Positions 1 to 8,120 of a DNA stretch of 64,000 nucleotides are shown here, piece after piece. The stretch covers positions 248,001-312,000 of the forward strand of contig NZ_JBCMUN010000006.1 of assembly GCF_050467285.1 (NCBI RefSeq), in the 5' to 3' direction. The stretch comes from Paenibacillus_E oryzisoli_A (GTDB lineage Bacteria; Bacillota; Bacilli; Paenibacillales; NBRC-103111). The position numbers and the translations under genes were made by a program. Every line of letters begins with the position of its first letter. Positions within the stretch are counted from its first letter, which is position 1. Under the pieces are notes generated by a model. It was not told the origin of the DNA. It searched no databases and saw only the letters and a program-made list of their open reading frames with translations.

Positions 1-2853
1 GAAGCGGAAAATTATTCATCCCTGCTAGGCGACCTAGCTGTGGACTTTTGCTCGACTTGTTCCGGCGGGCGGCTCATGAAATCGGGCGCTTCGGCAGCGA
101 CGACGTCTGCGAGCCTGATGTATCGGTTTGATTTAGCAGGCGAAGGCAGCTATTACGTTCACTTGCTTGGCAGCGGCGCTGCCAGTCCGTCCACGGTGCT
201 CGTGTCTGTGGACGGCGGCCCGGATATGGCAGTGAGCCTGGCAGCCGGAATAGCGGGTTGGGGCTCCACGTCCGCTTCCTTCGCCCTGAGCGCGGGGATG
301 CACGATCTGGTATTGAAGCCGCAGCAGGGCGGCATTCAGCTTGATAAGCTGACGTTGTCCAAGAGCAGCAAGCCGCCGATTGATGCGTCGCTGCCGAAAG
401 CATCGGGTATTCAAGTAAACGGCATAGCGCTGCCTGATTTTGCTCCGGACAAATACAGCTATACCGTGCAGCTGCCTGTAGGCACGCAGCGCGTGCCGAT
501 CGTGACGGCGACGAGCGAGGGTGCAGTGGTGGTGACGCAGTCGCCGACGCCGTTCGGCACAGCAGTTGTTCATGTGACTGACCTGTACGATCCTTACCAG
601 GCCACCGATTACACGGTGACGCTGGCGGGGCTGCCGACCTACGGCGTGATTCCAGAACGCCTGCTGCCTTACCCGATTGTCGGGTCAGCGGCCAGCGATT
701 TCAAAGCGCCTTATTCGCACACGAACGCTTTCGACAACAATATGTCGACCCGTTTTGCCGCCAATGGCGAGCAGTGGGCGACGTTCGACCTCGGTCAGGC
801 GAAGCCGGTGAAGTATGTACTCATTTCTTTTTATAATGGAGACCTCGATCAATATCGGTTCGATCTTGAAACATCCGTCGATAACACTGTATGGAACTCG
901 GTTTATTCGGGTTACAGCACTCGCGCCACGTCGAATCTGGAAATGTTCGAGCTCCCGCTGACCGAGGCGCGCTACATCAAGTTCAACGGGCATGGCAACT
1001 CGAAGGATGCTTGGAACAATATCGTTGAAATTGTAATTGCCGGACAGTCTCCAGTCGCTTCGGTGCAGCTGAACGTGCCGGATAACCTGAGCGTAGGGCA
1101 ATCTGCCGCAAGCGTGCTGAGCGCCGTCTATGACGACGGATCGCAGGCACCGCTGGCTCAGGGCGTTGGTTTTACGAGCAGCAATCCGGGCGTTGCTTCG
1201 GTTGACAGCTCAGGCATCATTCGTGCGGCAGGCGTCGGCTCGACCGTCATTACGGCGACCTACGGCTTGTTCCAGGACGCGAGAACGTTGGTCGTATCGG
1301 CGCCGGTGCCAAGTGATCTGATAGCAGTCTCCGGTGAACCAATCAGCATCACAGACGCGCCTGTCCATATCACGGTACCGTTGGGAGTAACGAATGCCAG
1401 CGCGCAAGTTGCTACAGCATCGGAAGGTTCGAATTTAGTTGCAACGCTGCCTCAGGTCGAAGTGGCGGCAGCGACCGCCCTGGGCAATGTGAGCTTGGCG
1501 ATTCCTAGCGGAACGAAAGTTACGGCTCCATCCACTTGGGATGGGACGATCAAGTTGCCGGAAGTACGAAACAATAGCAGCGTCTCCATCAGCAATGCGA
1601 CTATGGGCGCGGTGATTGAAGTCGGTTCGCCGGATGTCACATTAACTTTTGACAAAGCGGTGCGTTTGCTCATCCCGAATCAAGGGGGCAAATCGGCCGG
1701 ATATGTGCGAAATGGCGTGTTTACCCCAATTACTGGCACGATCTCGGCGGATACGCAAGCTGCGGCAGACAGCGAGATTGCTGCTGACGGAGAAGCTGCG
1801 ATCAAGGTCGGGGCAGATCTTGTGATCTGGACGAAACATTTTACCTTGTTTGCCAGCTATACGCCGGTTGCGCCTGCGCAAGATTCCAGCGGCGGTGGCA
1901 GCGCTCCGGTTAACTCGGGATCGATTTCGGCGGCTAGCGGTGGAACGATTACCCTGAACGGCGTCAAAATTGATTTGCCTGCGGGAGCGGGGGATGGCAT
2001 CATTCAGGTAACCGTCAACAAACTGAGCGACACCTCGATCCTGCCTGCTGACCATGCACGGCAACCGGCAAGCGACGTTTACGAGATTACGAAGAGCAAG
2101 GATGGGGATTTTAACAAGCCTGCCGTCATTACATTGCCTTTTGACAAGTCTAAGGTGAACTTCGAGAAATCGACGGTCAGTCTTTACTGGCTGGACGGAT
2201 CAACGAAGCAATGGGTACAGCTCAGCGACGTGAAAGTGGATGCGGAGAAAGGGACTGTTTCCGGGGCACTGAATCATTTTGGCAAATTCGCTGTGTTGGC
2301 TTCAGACAAAGTGAAAAGCGAGCAGCCGGGCGCGGCCGATTTGACCGACCTTAAAGGACACTGGGCTGAAGCCAGCGTGCGGGAATTGGTGAAACGAGGC
2401 GCGATCAACGGCTACCCGGACAACACGTTTAAGCCGGACAACGCGATTACGAGAGCTGAATTTGTGTCCGTGATCGTCAAAGCTTTTCATCTTGAGGCAA
2501 AAGCCGGCACAAGTTTCGCCGATACGAAAGACCATTGGGCGAAAGAGGTGATTGCGACAGCCGCAGCGCTTGGCGTTGTGACAGGCTATGACAACGATAC
2601 TTTCGGGCCCGACGCCAAAATAACCCGTGAGCAGATGGCGGTCATCGTGGTTCGTGCCGCCAAATTGCAGGCGGTTTCCGGCAGCGTCAGCTTCCCGGAT
2701 AGCGGAGCTATATCCGATTGGGCGCGTGCGGCAATGGCTACGGCTGTGGCCGCAGGTTTGATCGGCGGCTATGAAGACGGGACAGTCAAACCGCAGGTTA
2801 ATACGACTCGCGCGGAGGCGGCCGCCATTGTTCTGCGGGCTCTGCAGCGTTAA
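1..2853 (+). CDS. C-terminal part of a secreted SLH-anchored carbohydrate-binding protein (5' end outside window)
   Basis: The frame is open from the first base, so the start and any signal peptide or catalytic module lie upstream. Of the visible 950 residues, about 1-115 resemble a family 6/35 carbohydrate-binding module (begins EAENY). About 125-212 look like a cadherin-like beta sandwich. About 220-345 look like an F5/8 type C (discoidin) domain, with FDLGQ and RYIKF. About 350-433 look like a bacterial Ig-like (Big_2) domain, with SSNPGVASVD. Two less recognisable beta-rich stretches and a Ser/Gly linker follow. The last 170 residues hold three SLH repeats (GHWAE, DHWAK, SDWAR), which tether proteins to secondary cell-wall polymer. 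Probably a cell-surface polysaccharide-degrading or -binding protein. The enzyme class cannot be told from this part. Domain names are by eye. Confidence 0.85.
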   Translation, partial: EAENYSSLLGDLAVDFCSTCSGGRLMKSGASAATTSASLMYRFDLAGEGSYYVHLLGSGAASPSTVLVSVDGGPDMAVSLAAGIAGWGSTSASFALSAGMHDLVLKPQQGGIQLDKLTLSKSSKPPIDASLPKASGIQVNGIALPDFAPDKYSYTVQLPVGTQRVPIVTATSEGAVVVTQSPTPFGTAVVHVTDLYDPYQATDYTVTLAGLPTYGVIPERLLPYPIVGSAASDFKAPYSHTNAFDNNMSTRFAANGEQWATFDLGQAKPVKYVLISFYNGDLDQYRFDLETSVDNTVWNSVYSGYSTRATSNLEMFELPLTEARYIKFNGHGNSKDAWNNIVEIVIAGQSPVASVQLNVPDNLSVGQSAASVLSAVYDDGSQAPLAQGVGFTSSNPGVASVDSSGIIRAAGVGSTVITATYGLFQDARTLVVSAPVPSDLIAVSGEPISITDAPVHITVPLGVTNASAQVATASEGSNLVATLPQVEVAAATALGNVSLAIPSGTKVTAPSTWDGTIKLPEVRNNSSVSISNATMGAVIEVGSPDVTLTFDKAVRLLIPNQGGKSAGYVRNGVFTPITGTISADTQAAADSEIAADGEAAIKVGADLVIWTKHFTLFASYTPVAPAQDSSGGGSAPVNSGSISAASGGTITLNGVKIDLPAGAGDGIIQVTVNKLSDTSILPADHARQPASDVYEITKSKDGDFNKPAVITLPFDKSKVNFEKSTVSLYWLDGSTKQWVQLSDVKVDAEKGTVSGALNHFGKFAVLASDKVKSEQPGAADLTDLKGHWAEASVRELVKRGAINGYPDNTFKPDNAITRAEFVSVIVKAFHLEAKAGTSFADTKDHWAKEVIATAAALGVVTGYDNDTFGPDAKITREQMAVIVVRAAKLQAVSGSVSFPDSGAISDWARAAMATAVAAGLIGGYEDGTVKPQVNTTRAEAAAIVLRALQR

Positions 2854-3084
2854 TTGCATCATTTATAGGTGGTTACGGATCGACTGATGGGTCATATGTA
2901 TTGTTACCTTTAGTCGACAAACGAGAAGAGCTCTCGGGAATTTAGGTGCTATATAGTTCAGTTTGGCTTTAGGGTGTGAACACGGTGTTATACCGGGTTC
3001 GTGCCCTTTAGTCATGCCTTAATACAGATGTATTTGTTTAAGCTCGTGCTTTCTTAAAGAAGCGTCTGTCGCGCTAAACTGGCC
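2854..3084. other. Intergenic stretch without a recognisable gene
   Basis: No plausible coding frame with a ribosome binding site was seen. A weak pair of short inverted arms (ATCGACT near 2879 and AGTCGAC near 2914) could form a hairpin after the SLH gene but has no U-tract. No clear terminator was found for the SLH gene. Confidence 0.5.
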
Positions 3085-3270
3085 AATGCCTGCGATTTAG
3101 CAGGAATTTCCCGGAAAAACGGCGTGCACAGTAAAATACCTGCGAAAGGGCAGTTTTCTGGGCGGGATTTGCACCAAAAGAGGGATTTCTCCCAAAATGC
3201 CTGCGTAATCGCAGGCATTTCATCGAATCGCAAGGCGGAGAAGGACAATTCCTGCCTTTTTGCAGGCATT
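3085..3270 (+). repeat. Four-hairpin dispersed repeat, copy A
   Basis: Four short palindromes with core CCTGC-N4-8-GCAGG lie at 3085-3109, 3133-3157, 3195-3220 and 3247-3270. The third is a perfect 11-bp inverted repeat around TAAT. The second is degenerate. The reverse complement of 30747-30930 aligns along the whole length, including linkers between the palindromes (CCAAAAGAGG, TCCCAAA, CATCGAATC then GCAAGG). This is therefore one element of about 185 bp, not four chance palindromes. It sits between a plus-strand gene and a minus-strand tRNA, so in a convergent gap. Function unknown: REP/BIME-like repeat, structured RNA or miniature mobile element. Confidence 0.85.
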
Positions 3271-3357
3271 GTCACCGGCCGCTCTCGTTCTATTCCCAAA
3301 GCCGCGTGAAAAAGGCAATGCCCTTTATCAAGCGACATGTTGCGAAAAATGAACAAC

Positions 3358-3387
3358 AAAAAAACCGCGCATCCGCGCGGTTTTTTT
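3358..3387 (-). terminator. Terminator of tRNA-Arg
   Basis: Perfect CCGCGC/GCGCGG stem with a 4-nt loop, flanked by A-run and T-run, so it can work in both directions. It lies 11 bp past the 3' end of the minus-strand tRNA. Confidence 0.85.
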
Positions 3388-3398
3388 GCACTTCGTTA

Positions 3399-3472
3399 CG
3401 TCCCAGGAGGGATTCGAACCCCCGACCGCACGCTTAGAAGGCGTGTGCTCTATCCAGCTGAGCTACTGAGAC
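3399..3472 (-). tRNA. tRNA-Arg (anticodon TCT)
   Basis: Read on the minus strand this is a 74-nt cloverleaf. The acceptor arms GTCTCAG/CTGGGAC pair with one wobble, the T-loop contains GGTTCGAATCC, and the anticodon loop is CTTCTAA, giving anticodon TCT for AGA codons. The 3' CCA is not encoded. A promoter and a strong terminator flank it. It is a single tRNA gene, next to the YsoA-like gene and repeat copy A. Confidence 0.93.
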
Positions 3473-3524
3473 ATCTATCACTTCTTACCTCCCAGCACCG
3501 AGGCTGCTTGGCGAAGCAAGAGTT

Positions 3525-3554
3525 AATATATCACAAGGAGGAAAATGAAGTCAA
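3525..3554 (-). promoter_or_regulatory. Sigma-A promoter of tRNA-Arg
   Basis: On the minus strand, TTGACT (3549-3554), an 18-nt spacer and TATATT (3525-3530) give a start point about 45 nt before the tRNA. The complement of its spacer produces the AAGGAGG seen on the plus strand, which therefore need not be a ribosome binding site. Confidence 0.6.
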
Positions 3555-3571
3555 CTCCCTCTTTTAAAATT

Positions 3572-3600
3572 TTGCAATCACTTAGGGGATCAAGTAAACT
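3572..3600 (+). promoter_or_regulatory. Likely sigma-A promoter of the YsoA-like gene
   Basis: TTGCAA (3572-3577), 17-nt spacer, TAAACT (3595-3600). The predicted start is about 20 nt before the GTG start at 3627. Confidence 0.5.
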
Positions 3601-3626
3601 GACAAGAGCAGGTTTCACGGAACGAG

Positions 3627-4550
3627 GTGAAGAGCATAACGGAATCATCGAAAAACAACGTGATTTTATTTCCAAAGACTGCGCAGTATTACGAGGAAGA
3701 GCTTGCGAGGCTGCTGCGGCACGAACAATACAGCGACGCGATGCAGCTGCTCGCCTACTTGCTGCAATTCCCGGGGGTGGATCCCGTGAAGCAAGAGCAG
3801 TGGGGAGCGCTTCAGCAGTGGCTTCTGACCATGTTTCCAGAAGTGGCGTTTCCGCTAAGTGAGGCGCAGGAGGAAGAGGCTGGGGAAATCGAGTCGGATT
3901 TCGTCCGACAGGCAATCCGCGAGAAATCGGCCGTCGACCAAAGCGAATTTACTGCCAAGCTGCAGCAGATGCTGGTGCAAGGAACGCTCGAGCAGCAGGT
4001 GAATGCGCTGGAGCAGATGGCTTTTCTCGATCAACCCGAGCTTGGCCCTTTTGTGACGGAGTGGCTGACGGAACGGCCGCGGCATCCGCATATTCAGTTC
4101 AAAGCGCTGCAGACGCTTCGGCGAAACGGGGAGCAAGGGACGATCGCACTGCCGAAGAACGGGCAGCAGGTGCTGCTTGATATCGAGGATACGCCGATTT
4201 CGCCGGAGGATTTTCCATCCCGGATTCGTGATATGATTCGCAGGATCGGAGACATTAGTGAAATAAGCCAGCCTGATTTTGTGTACTTTGCCAGCCAGAC
4301 GTGGCAGGAGTTTCTGGCTTACGCCTACGGCACGCCGCTGTATGCCGAACTGGCGCAGGCCGAAGAGAGCGCGGTGGACGTGTGGGCGTCGGCGCTTCAT
4401 ATTATTTTGCAGGAGAAGCTTTTCGGGATGGCGGTACGGGAGGAGCTCCTTGACAATTACGGGATCGTGGACGAGATGACTTTGCCTTGGAAACGGGCGT
4501 ACAATACGCTGCAAGCGTTTGTAAAGCAGTTCAGCCCTGACCCGGGATGA
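3627..4550 (+). CDS. YsoA-like helical repeat protein (TPR-type), function unknown
   Basis: A 307-residue, acidic, mostly helical soluble protein rich in Leu, Gln and Glu. The N-terminal part (YYEEELARLLRHEQY..AMQLLAYLL) reads like tetratricopeptide-type helical hairpins. No catalytic motif or signal peptide is visible. It sits directly before the trigger factor gene, where B. subtilis has ysoA, a TPR protein; the assignment rests on that position and helical character. The start is GTG at 3627, because an in-frame stop at 3600-3602 excludes longer versions. Its ribosome binding site is poor. A role with trigger factor is only suggested by position. Confidence 0.75.
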   Translation: MKSITESSKNNVILFPKTAQYYEEELARLLRHEQYSDAMQLLAYLLQFPGVDPVKQEQWGALQQWLLTMFPEVAFPLSEAQEEEAGEIESDFVRQAIREKSAVDQSEFTAKLQQMLVQGTLEQQVNALEQMAFLDQPELGPFVTEWLTERPRHPHIQFKALQTLRRNGEQGTIALPKNGQQVLLDIEDTPISPEDFPSRIRDMIRRIGDISEISQPDFVYFASQTWQEFLAYAYGTPLYAELAQAEESAVDVWASALHIILQEKLFGMAVREELLDNYGIVDEMTLPWKRAYNTLQAFVKQFSPDPG

Positions 4551-4577
4551 CCCAGAATATCCTGCCAGGCTACTGTC

Positions 4578-4605
4578 TTGAAATGAAAAAGTTATATGTT
4601 ATAAT
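4578..4605 (+). promoter_or_regulatory. Sigma-A promoter of tig
   Basis: TTGAAA (4578-4583), 16-nt spacer, TATAAT (4600-4605), giving a leader of about 60 nt before the tig start at 4674. Confidence 0.75.
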
Positions 4606-4673
4606 AGAGTGGTTATAATGAGCATAACGTGAAAATATATGTCATGGTACATTTTTGGAGGGGAAGGCATAAA

Positions 4674-5975
4674 ATGAAAGCAAGTTGGGAAAAAATAGAG
4701 AAGAACGTTGGCGTTCTTGAAGTGGAAGTTGGCGCTGAGCGAGTTGCAGATGCACTCGACAGAGCGTTCAAGAAAATCGTAGCGCGTGTAAACGTGCCAG
4801 GTTTCCGTAAAGGGAAAGTGCCTCGTTCCATCTTTGAAGCTAAATTCGGCGTAGAAAGCTTGTATCAAGATGCGCTGGACATCATTTTGCCGGAAGTTTA
4901 TGTACAAGCGGTGGAAGACGCCAAGATTGAGCCGGTTGACCGCCCAGAGGTTGACGTTGAGCAGTTCGGTAAAGGACAAGTCCTGAAGTTCAAAGCGAAA
5001 GTGACTGTGAAGCCGGAAGTAACGCTTGGCGACTACAAAGGTGTTGAAGTTGAAGCGCAAAGTGCAGAAGTAACAGACGAAGAAGTCAACCAAGAGCTTG
5101 AGCGTCTGCAACAGCGCCATGCTGAACTGGTTGTTCTGGAAGAAGGACAAGCTGAGAACGGTGACGTTGTTGTCCTTGACTTTGAAGGCTTCGTTGATGA
5201 AGTTCCTTTCGAAGGCGGCAAAGCGGAGAAGTACTCCCTTGAGCTCGGTTCCAATTCCTTCATCCCTGGCTTCGAAGAGCAGCTCGTAGGTCTTGGCAAA
5301 GGCGAAGAGAAAGACGTTAACGTTACTTTCCCTGAGAACTACCACTCCGACGATCTGAAAGGCAAAGCGGCTGTGTTTAAAGTGAAAATTCACGACATCA
5401 AACGCAAAAACTTGCCTGTACTGGACGACGAGTTCGCGAAAGACGTCAGCGAGTTCGACACGCTGGACGAGTATAAAGCTGAACTGAAAACACGCCTTGC
5501 CGACCGTAAGAAGCAAGACGCTGAAGCGGCGCTGGAAGCGGCAGTTGTGGAAAAAGCGGCAGCTAACGCGGATGTAGAAATTCCTCAAGCTATGGTTGAG
5601 TCCGAGCTAGACATCATGGTGAAAGAGTTCGAAAGACGTCTTCGCTCCCAAGGCATGACGCTGGAGATCTACTACCAATTCTCCGGACAAAACGAAAGCG
5701 TGCTGAAAGATCAAATGAGAGAAGACGCGGCTAAGCGTGTTCGCAACAACCTTGTTCTTGAAGCTATCGCGGCTGCAGAAAACATCACAGTATCCGACGA
5801 AGAAGTTGATGCGGAACTTGAGAAGTATGCGCCATCCTATCAAAAAACGACAGCTGAGCTTCGCGAATTGTTCGCTTCCAATGGAAGCCTGGAAGGTCTG
5901 AGCAATGATCTTGTGATCAGAAAAACCGTAGACCTTCTGGTTCAAAATAGCAAGCATGTTTCCGCAGCTGTGTAA
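4674..5975 (+). CDS. tig: Trigger factor, ribosome-bound chaperone and prolyl isomerase
   Basis: 433 residues. The ribosome-binding N-terminal domain (about 1-145) contains the signature PGFRKGKVP near residue 40, which docks at the exit tunnel by L23. The PPIase FKBP-like domain (about 150-245) contains NGDVVVLDFEGFVDE and IPGFEEQLVG. The C-terminal helical arms form the client cradle. Length is normal for the family. ATG 4674 was chosen over an in-frame codon at 4629 because GGAGGGG lies about 10 nt upstream and the protein then begins MKASWEKIEKN, as in homologues. It has its own promoter and terminator, so it is a single-gene unit next to clpP-clpX. Confidence 0.97.
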   Translation: MKASWEKIEKNVGVLEVEVGAERVADALDRAFKKIVARVNVPGFRKGKVPRSIFEAKFGVESLYQDALDIILPEVYVQAVEDAKIEPVDRPEVDVEQFGKGQVLKFKAKVTVKPEVTLGDYKGVEVEAQSAEVTDEEVNQELERLQQRHAELVVLEEGQAENGDVVVLDFEGFVDEVPFEGGKAEKYSLELGSNSFIPGFEEQLVGLGKGEEKDVNVTFPENYHSDDLKGKAAVFKVKIHDIKRKNLPVLDDEFAKDVSEFDTLDEYKAELKTRLADRKKQDAEAALEAAVVEKAAANADVEIPQAMVESELDIMVKEFERRLRSQGMTLEIYYQFSGQNESVLKDQMREDAAKRVRNNLVLEAIAAAENITVSDEEVDAELEKYAPSYQKTTAELRELFASNGSLEGLSNDLVIRKTVDLLVQNSKHVSAAV

Positions 5976-5986
5976 ATAAGGTAAGT

Positions 5987-6018
5987 AAAGGCACGTACGT
6001 AAGCAACGTGCCTTTCTT
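5987..6018 (+). terminator. Terminator after tig
   Basis: Stem AAAGGCACGT/ACGTGCCTTT with a 9-nt loop, followed by TCTTTT. Confidence 0.85.
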
Positions 6019-6091
6019 TTACCCTAATTTACGAACGTAGCGCTTCCAAAACATAAGCAAGACCCGCCATACATAGCTGATTTTCGAAAAA

Positions 6092-6120
6092 ATGACTTTG
6101 CCGCGCAAACGTGATAAACT
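6092..6120 (+). promoter_or_regulatory. Candidate extended -10 promoter of clpP
   Basis: ATGACT (6092-6097), 17-nt spacer, TAAACT (6115-6120) preceded by TG, an extended -10. I did not find tandem CtsR heptads (GGTCAAA) nearby, so heat control by CtsR is not evident here. Confidence 0.5.
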
Positions 6121-6179
6121 GTATGAGAAATCTCATAAAATGAGAGAACTTGGCTATTGCCGCAAAAGGAGTTGGTACA

Positions 6180-6770
6180 ATGAGTCTTATTCCTATGGTT
6201 GTTGAACAAGAGGCTCGTGGGGAACGTTCTTACGACATTTACTCGCGTTTACTAAAGGACCGCATCATCTTCATCGGAACGGCGATTGATGACGATGTGG
6301 CTAATTTGGTCATTGCCCAGCTGCTATTTCTGTCCGCCCAGGACCCGGAAAAGGACATTCACCTATACATTAACTCACCAGGTGGGTCGGTTACTGCAGG
6401 TATGGGGATTTACGATACCATGCAGTTTATTAAGCCGGATGTTTCTACGATCTGCGTAGGCATGGCGGCAAGCATGGGTTCTCTGCTGCTTACAGCCGGG
6501 GCCAAAGGCAAGCGCTATGCGCTGCCGAATGCAGAAGTGATGATTCACCAACCGCTCGGCGGTGTGAGAGGTCAAGCGACCGACATTAAGATCCATGCGG
6601 ATTGGATTATCAAGACGAAGAACAAGCTCAATCAGATCTATGTGGACCGCACAGGCCAACCGCTGGACAAAATTGAAAGAGACACCGACCGAGATAACTT
6701 TATGAGCGCTGAAGAAGCGAAGGCATATGGGTTAATCGACGAGGTTATCACTCGAAACGACTTGAAATAA
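6180..6770 (+). CDS. clpP: ClpP, ATP-dependent Clp protease proteolytic subunit
   Basis: 196 residues, the usual size. It forms the tetradecameric serine protease chamber served by ClpX. The nucleophile is Ser98 in GMAASMGS and the base is His123 in MIHQPLGG, the same numbering as B. subtilis ClpP. Asp172 follows in the DRDNFMS region. The IGTAIDDDVAN and YINSPGGSV motifs are typical. Start ATG 6180 has AGGAG about 8 nt upstream; a longer in-frame start at 6150 would add ten residues absent from the family. clpX follows 12 bp downstream, so the two are very likely co-transcribed and co-translated into one degradation machine. Confidence 0.98.
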   Translation: MSLIPMVVEQEARGERSYDIYSRLLKDRIIFIGTAIDDDVANLVIAQLLFLSAQDPEKDIHLYINSPGGSVTAGMGIYDTMQFIKPDVSTICVGMAASMGSLLLTAGAKGKRYALPNAEVMIHQPLGGVRGQATDIKIHADWIIKTKNKLNQIYVDRTGQPLDKIERDTDRDNFMSAEEAKAYGLIDEVITRNDLK

Positions 6771-6782
6771 AGGAGTGATCCC

Positions 6783-8051
6783 ATGTTTAAATTTAACGAT
6801 GAAAAAGGCCAACTCAAATGTTCCTTCTGCGGCAAATCCCAGGACCAAGTTCGTAAGCTGGTTGCCGGGCCGGGAGTTTACATTTGTGATGAATGTATAG
6901 AGCTTTGCACAGAAATTGTGGAAGAAGAACTGGGTCATGAAGAAGAGCTGGATCTGAAGGATGTGCCGAAGCCGCAAGAGATTCGCAACATTTTGGATCA
7001 ATACGTCATTGGTCAAGATCAAGCGAAGAAATCCCTTGCCGTTGCGGTATACAACCACTACAAACGCATCAACTCCCAGAACAAACTGGAAGACGTTGAA
7101 TTGCAAAAGAGTAACATTGTGCTCGTAGGGCCAACAGGCAGCGGTAAAACGCTCCTTGCGCAAACGCTGGCCAAAATTTTGAATGTACCGTTCGCGATTG
7201 CCGATGCTACATCACTAACTGAAGCCGGTTATGTTGGGGAAGACGTGGAAAATATCTTGCTCAAGCTTATTCAGGCTGCTGATTACGATGTGGAAAAAGC
7301 GGAACGCGGCATCATTTATATCGACGAGATTGATAAGGTAGCCCGCAAGTCGGAGAACCCGTCGATTACTCGCGACGTATCCGGTGAAGGCGTGCAGCAA
7401 GCATTGCTCAAAATCCTGGAAGGCACGGTCGCTTCCGTTCCACCGCAAGGCGGACGCAAGCACCCGCATCAGGAGTTTATCCAAATCGATACGACGAACA
7501 TTTTGTTTATTTGCGGCGGTGCTTTTGACGGCCTTGAGCAAATTATTAAGCGTAGAATCGGTAAAAAAGTGATTGGCTTCTCTACGGATGGCACGAAAAT
7601 GGATCTGAAACCAGGCGAATACCTGTCTATGTCTCTGCCGGAAGATCTCCTGAAATTCGGCTTGATTCCAGAATTCGTCGGCCGTTTGCCGGTCATCTCC
7701 ACCCTCGAGCCGCTGGATGAAGCAGCGCTTGTGCGTATTCTTTCCGAGCCGAAGAACGCGCTCGTGAAACAGTACCAGAAGCTGCTGGAAATGGATAACG
7801 TAACGCTGCAGTTCGAGCCGGAAGCGCTTGACGCGATTGCCAAAGAAGCGATCAAACGCAATACCGGCGCCCGCGGTCTGCGTGCAATCATCGAAAGCAT
7901 CATGCTGGATGTGATGTTCGAGGTGCCTTCAAGAACGGACGTTTCCACGTGTGTAGTGTCCAAGGAAACCGTTCAGAACAAAATTTCACCTGTCTTGACA
8001 GCCAAGGACGGTGCGCAGGCTTCCTCCAAGAAGAAGGAAGAAAGCGCGTAA
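6783..8051 (+). CDS. clpX: ClpX, AAA+ unfoldase subunit of ClpXP
   Basis: 422 residues. An N-terminal four-cysteine zinc-binding domain (CSFCGKS and CDECIELC) handles adaptors and substrates. The AAA+ module has Walker A GPTGSGKT and Walker B IIYIDEIDK, followed by sensor and arginine-finger regions (IKRRIGKK, FVGRLPVI) and a C-terminal small domain with GARGLR. It recognises tagged or native substrates and threads them into ClpP. Ribosome binding site AAAGGAG precedes the ATG. In Bacillus clpX is followed by lonB; here three unrelated genes intervene. Confidence 0.98.
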   Translation: MFKFNDEKGQLKCSFCGKSQDQVRKLVAGPGVYICDECIELCTEIVEEELGHEEELDLKDVPKPQEIRNILDQYVIGQDQAKKSLAVAVYNHYKRINSQNKLEDVELQKSNIVLVGPTGSGKTLLAQTLAKILNVPFAIADATSLTEAGYVGEDVENILLKLIQAADYDVEKAERGIIYIDEIDKVARKSENPSITRDVSGEGVQQALLKILEGTVASVPPQGGRKHPHQEFIQIDTTNILFICGGAFDGLEQIIKRRIGKKVIGFSTDGTKMDLKPGEYLSMSLPEDLLKFGLIPEFVGRLPVISTLEPLDEAALVRILSEPKNALVKQYQKLLEMDNVTLQFEPEALDAIAKEAIKRNTGARGLRAIIESIMLDVMFEVPSRTDVSTCVVSKETVQNKISPVLTAKDGAQASSKKKEESA

Positions 8052-8120
8052 CCTTTCAATTTCATCAACCATCATACAGCCTCCAATCCGGTTCTCTTCT
8101 ACAGGGAACTGGAGCGGAGG

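Noticed and set aside
3085..3270. CRISPR-like array of short palindromic repeats
   Set aside because: Only four units, stems and loops vary, the gaps between units are unequal and are themselves conserved in the second copy. There are no cas genes.
3399..3472. tRNA-Arg as an attachment site of an integrated element
   Set aside because: No integrase gene and no second copy of the tRNA 3' end were seen near it.
3545..3862. 105-codon frame with AAGGAGG just before its ATG, overlapping the start of the YsoA-like gene
   Set aside because: The AAGGAGG falls in the spacer of the minus-strand tRNA-Arg promoter, the frame runs out of phase through the YsoA-like gene, and its product (Arg/Ala-rich) looks like a shadow translation.
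4599..5588. 329-codon frame antisense to tig
   Set aside because: Phe/Val-rich product produced by the Glu/Lys/Ala-rich trigger factor codons; no start signal.
6061..6179. CtsR operator before clpP
   Set aside because: No tandem GGTCAAA heptads could be found; only a candidate extended -10 promoter is supported.
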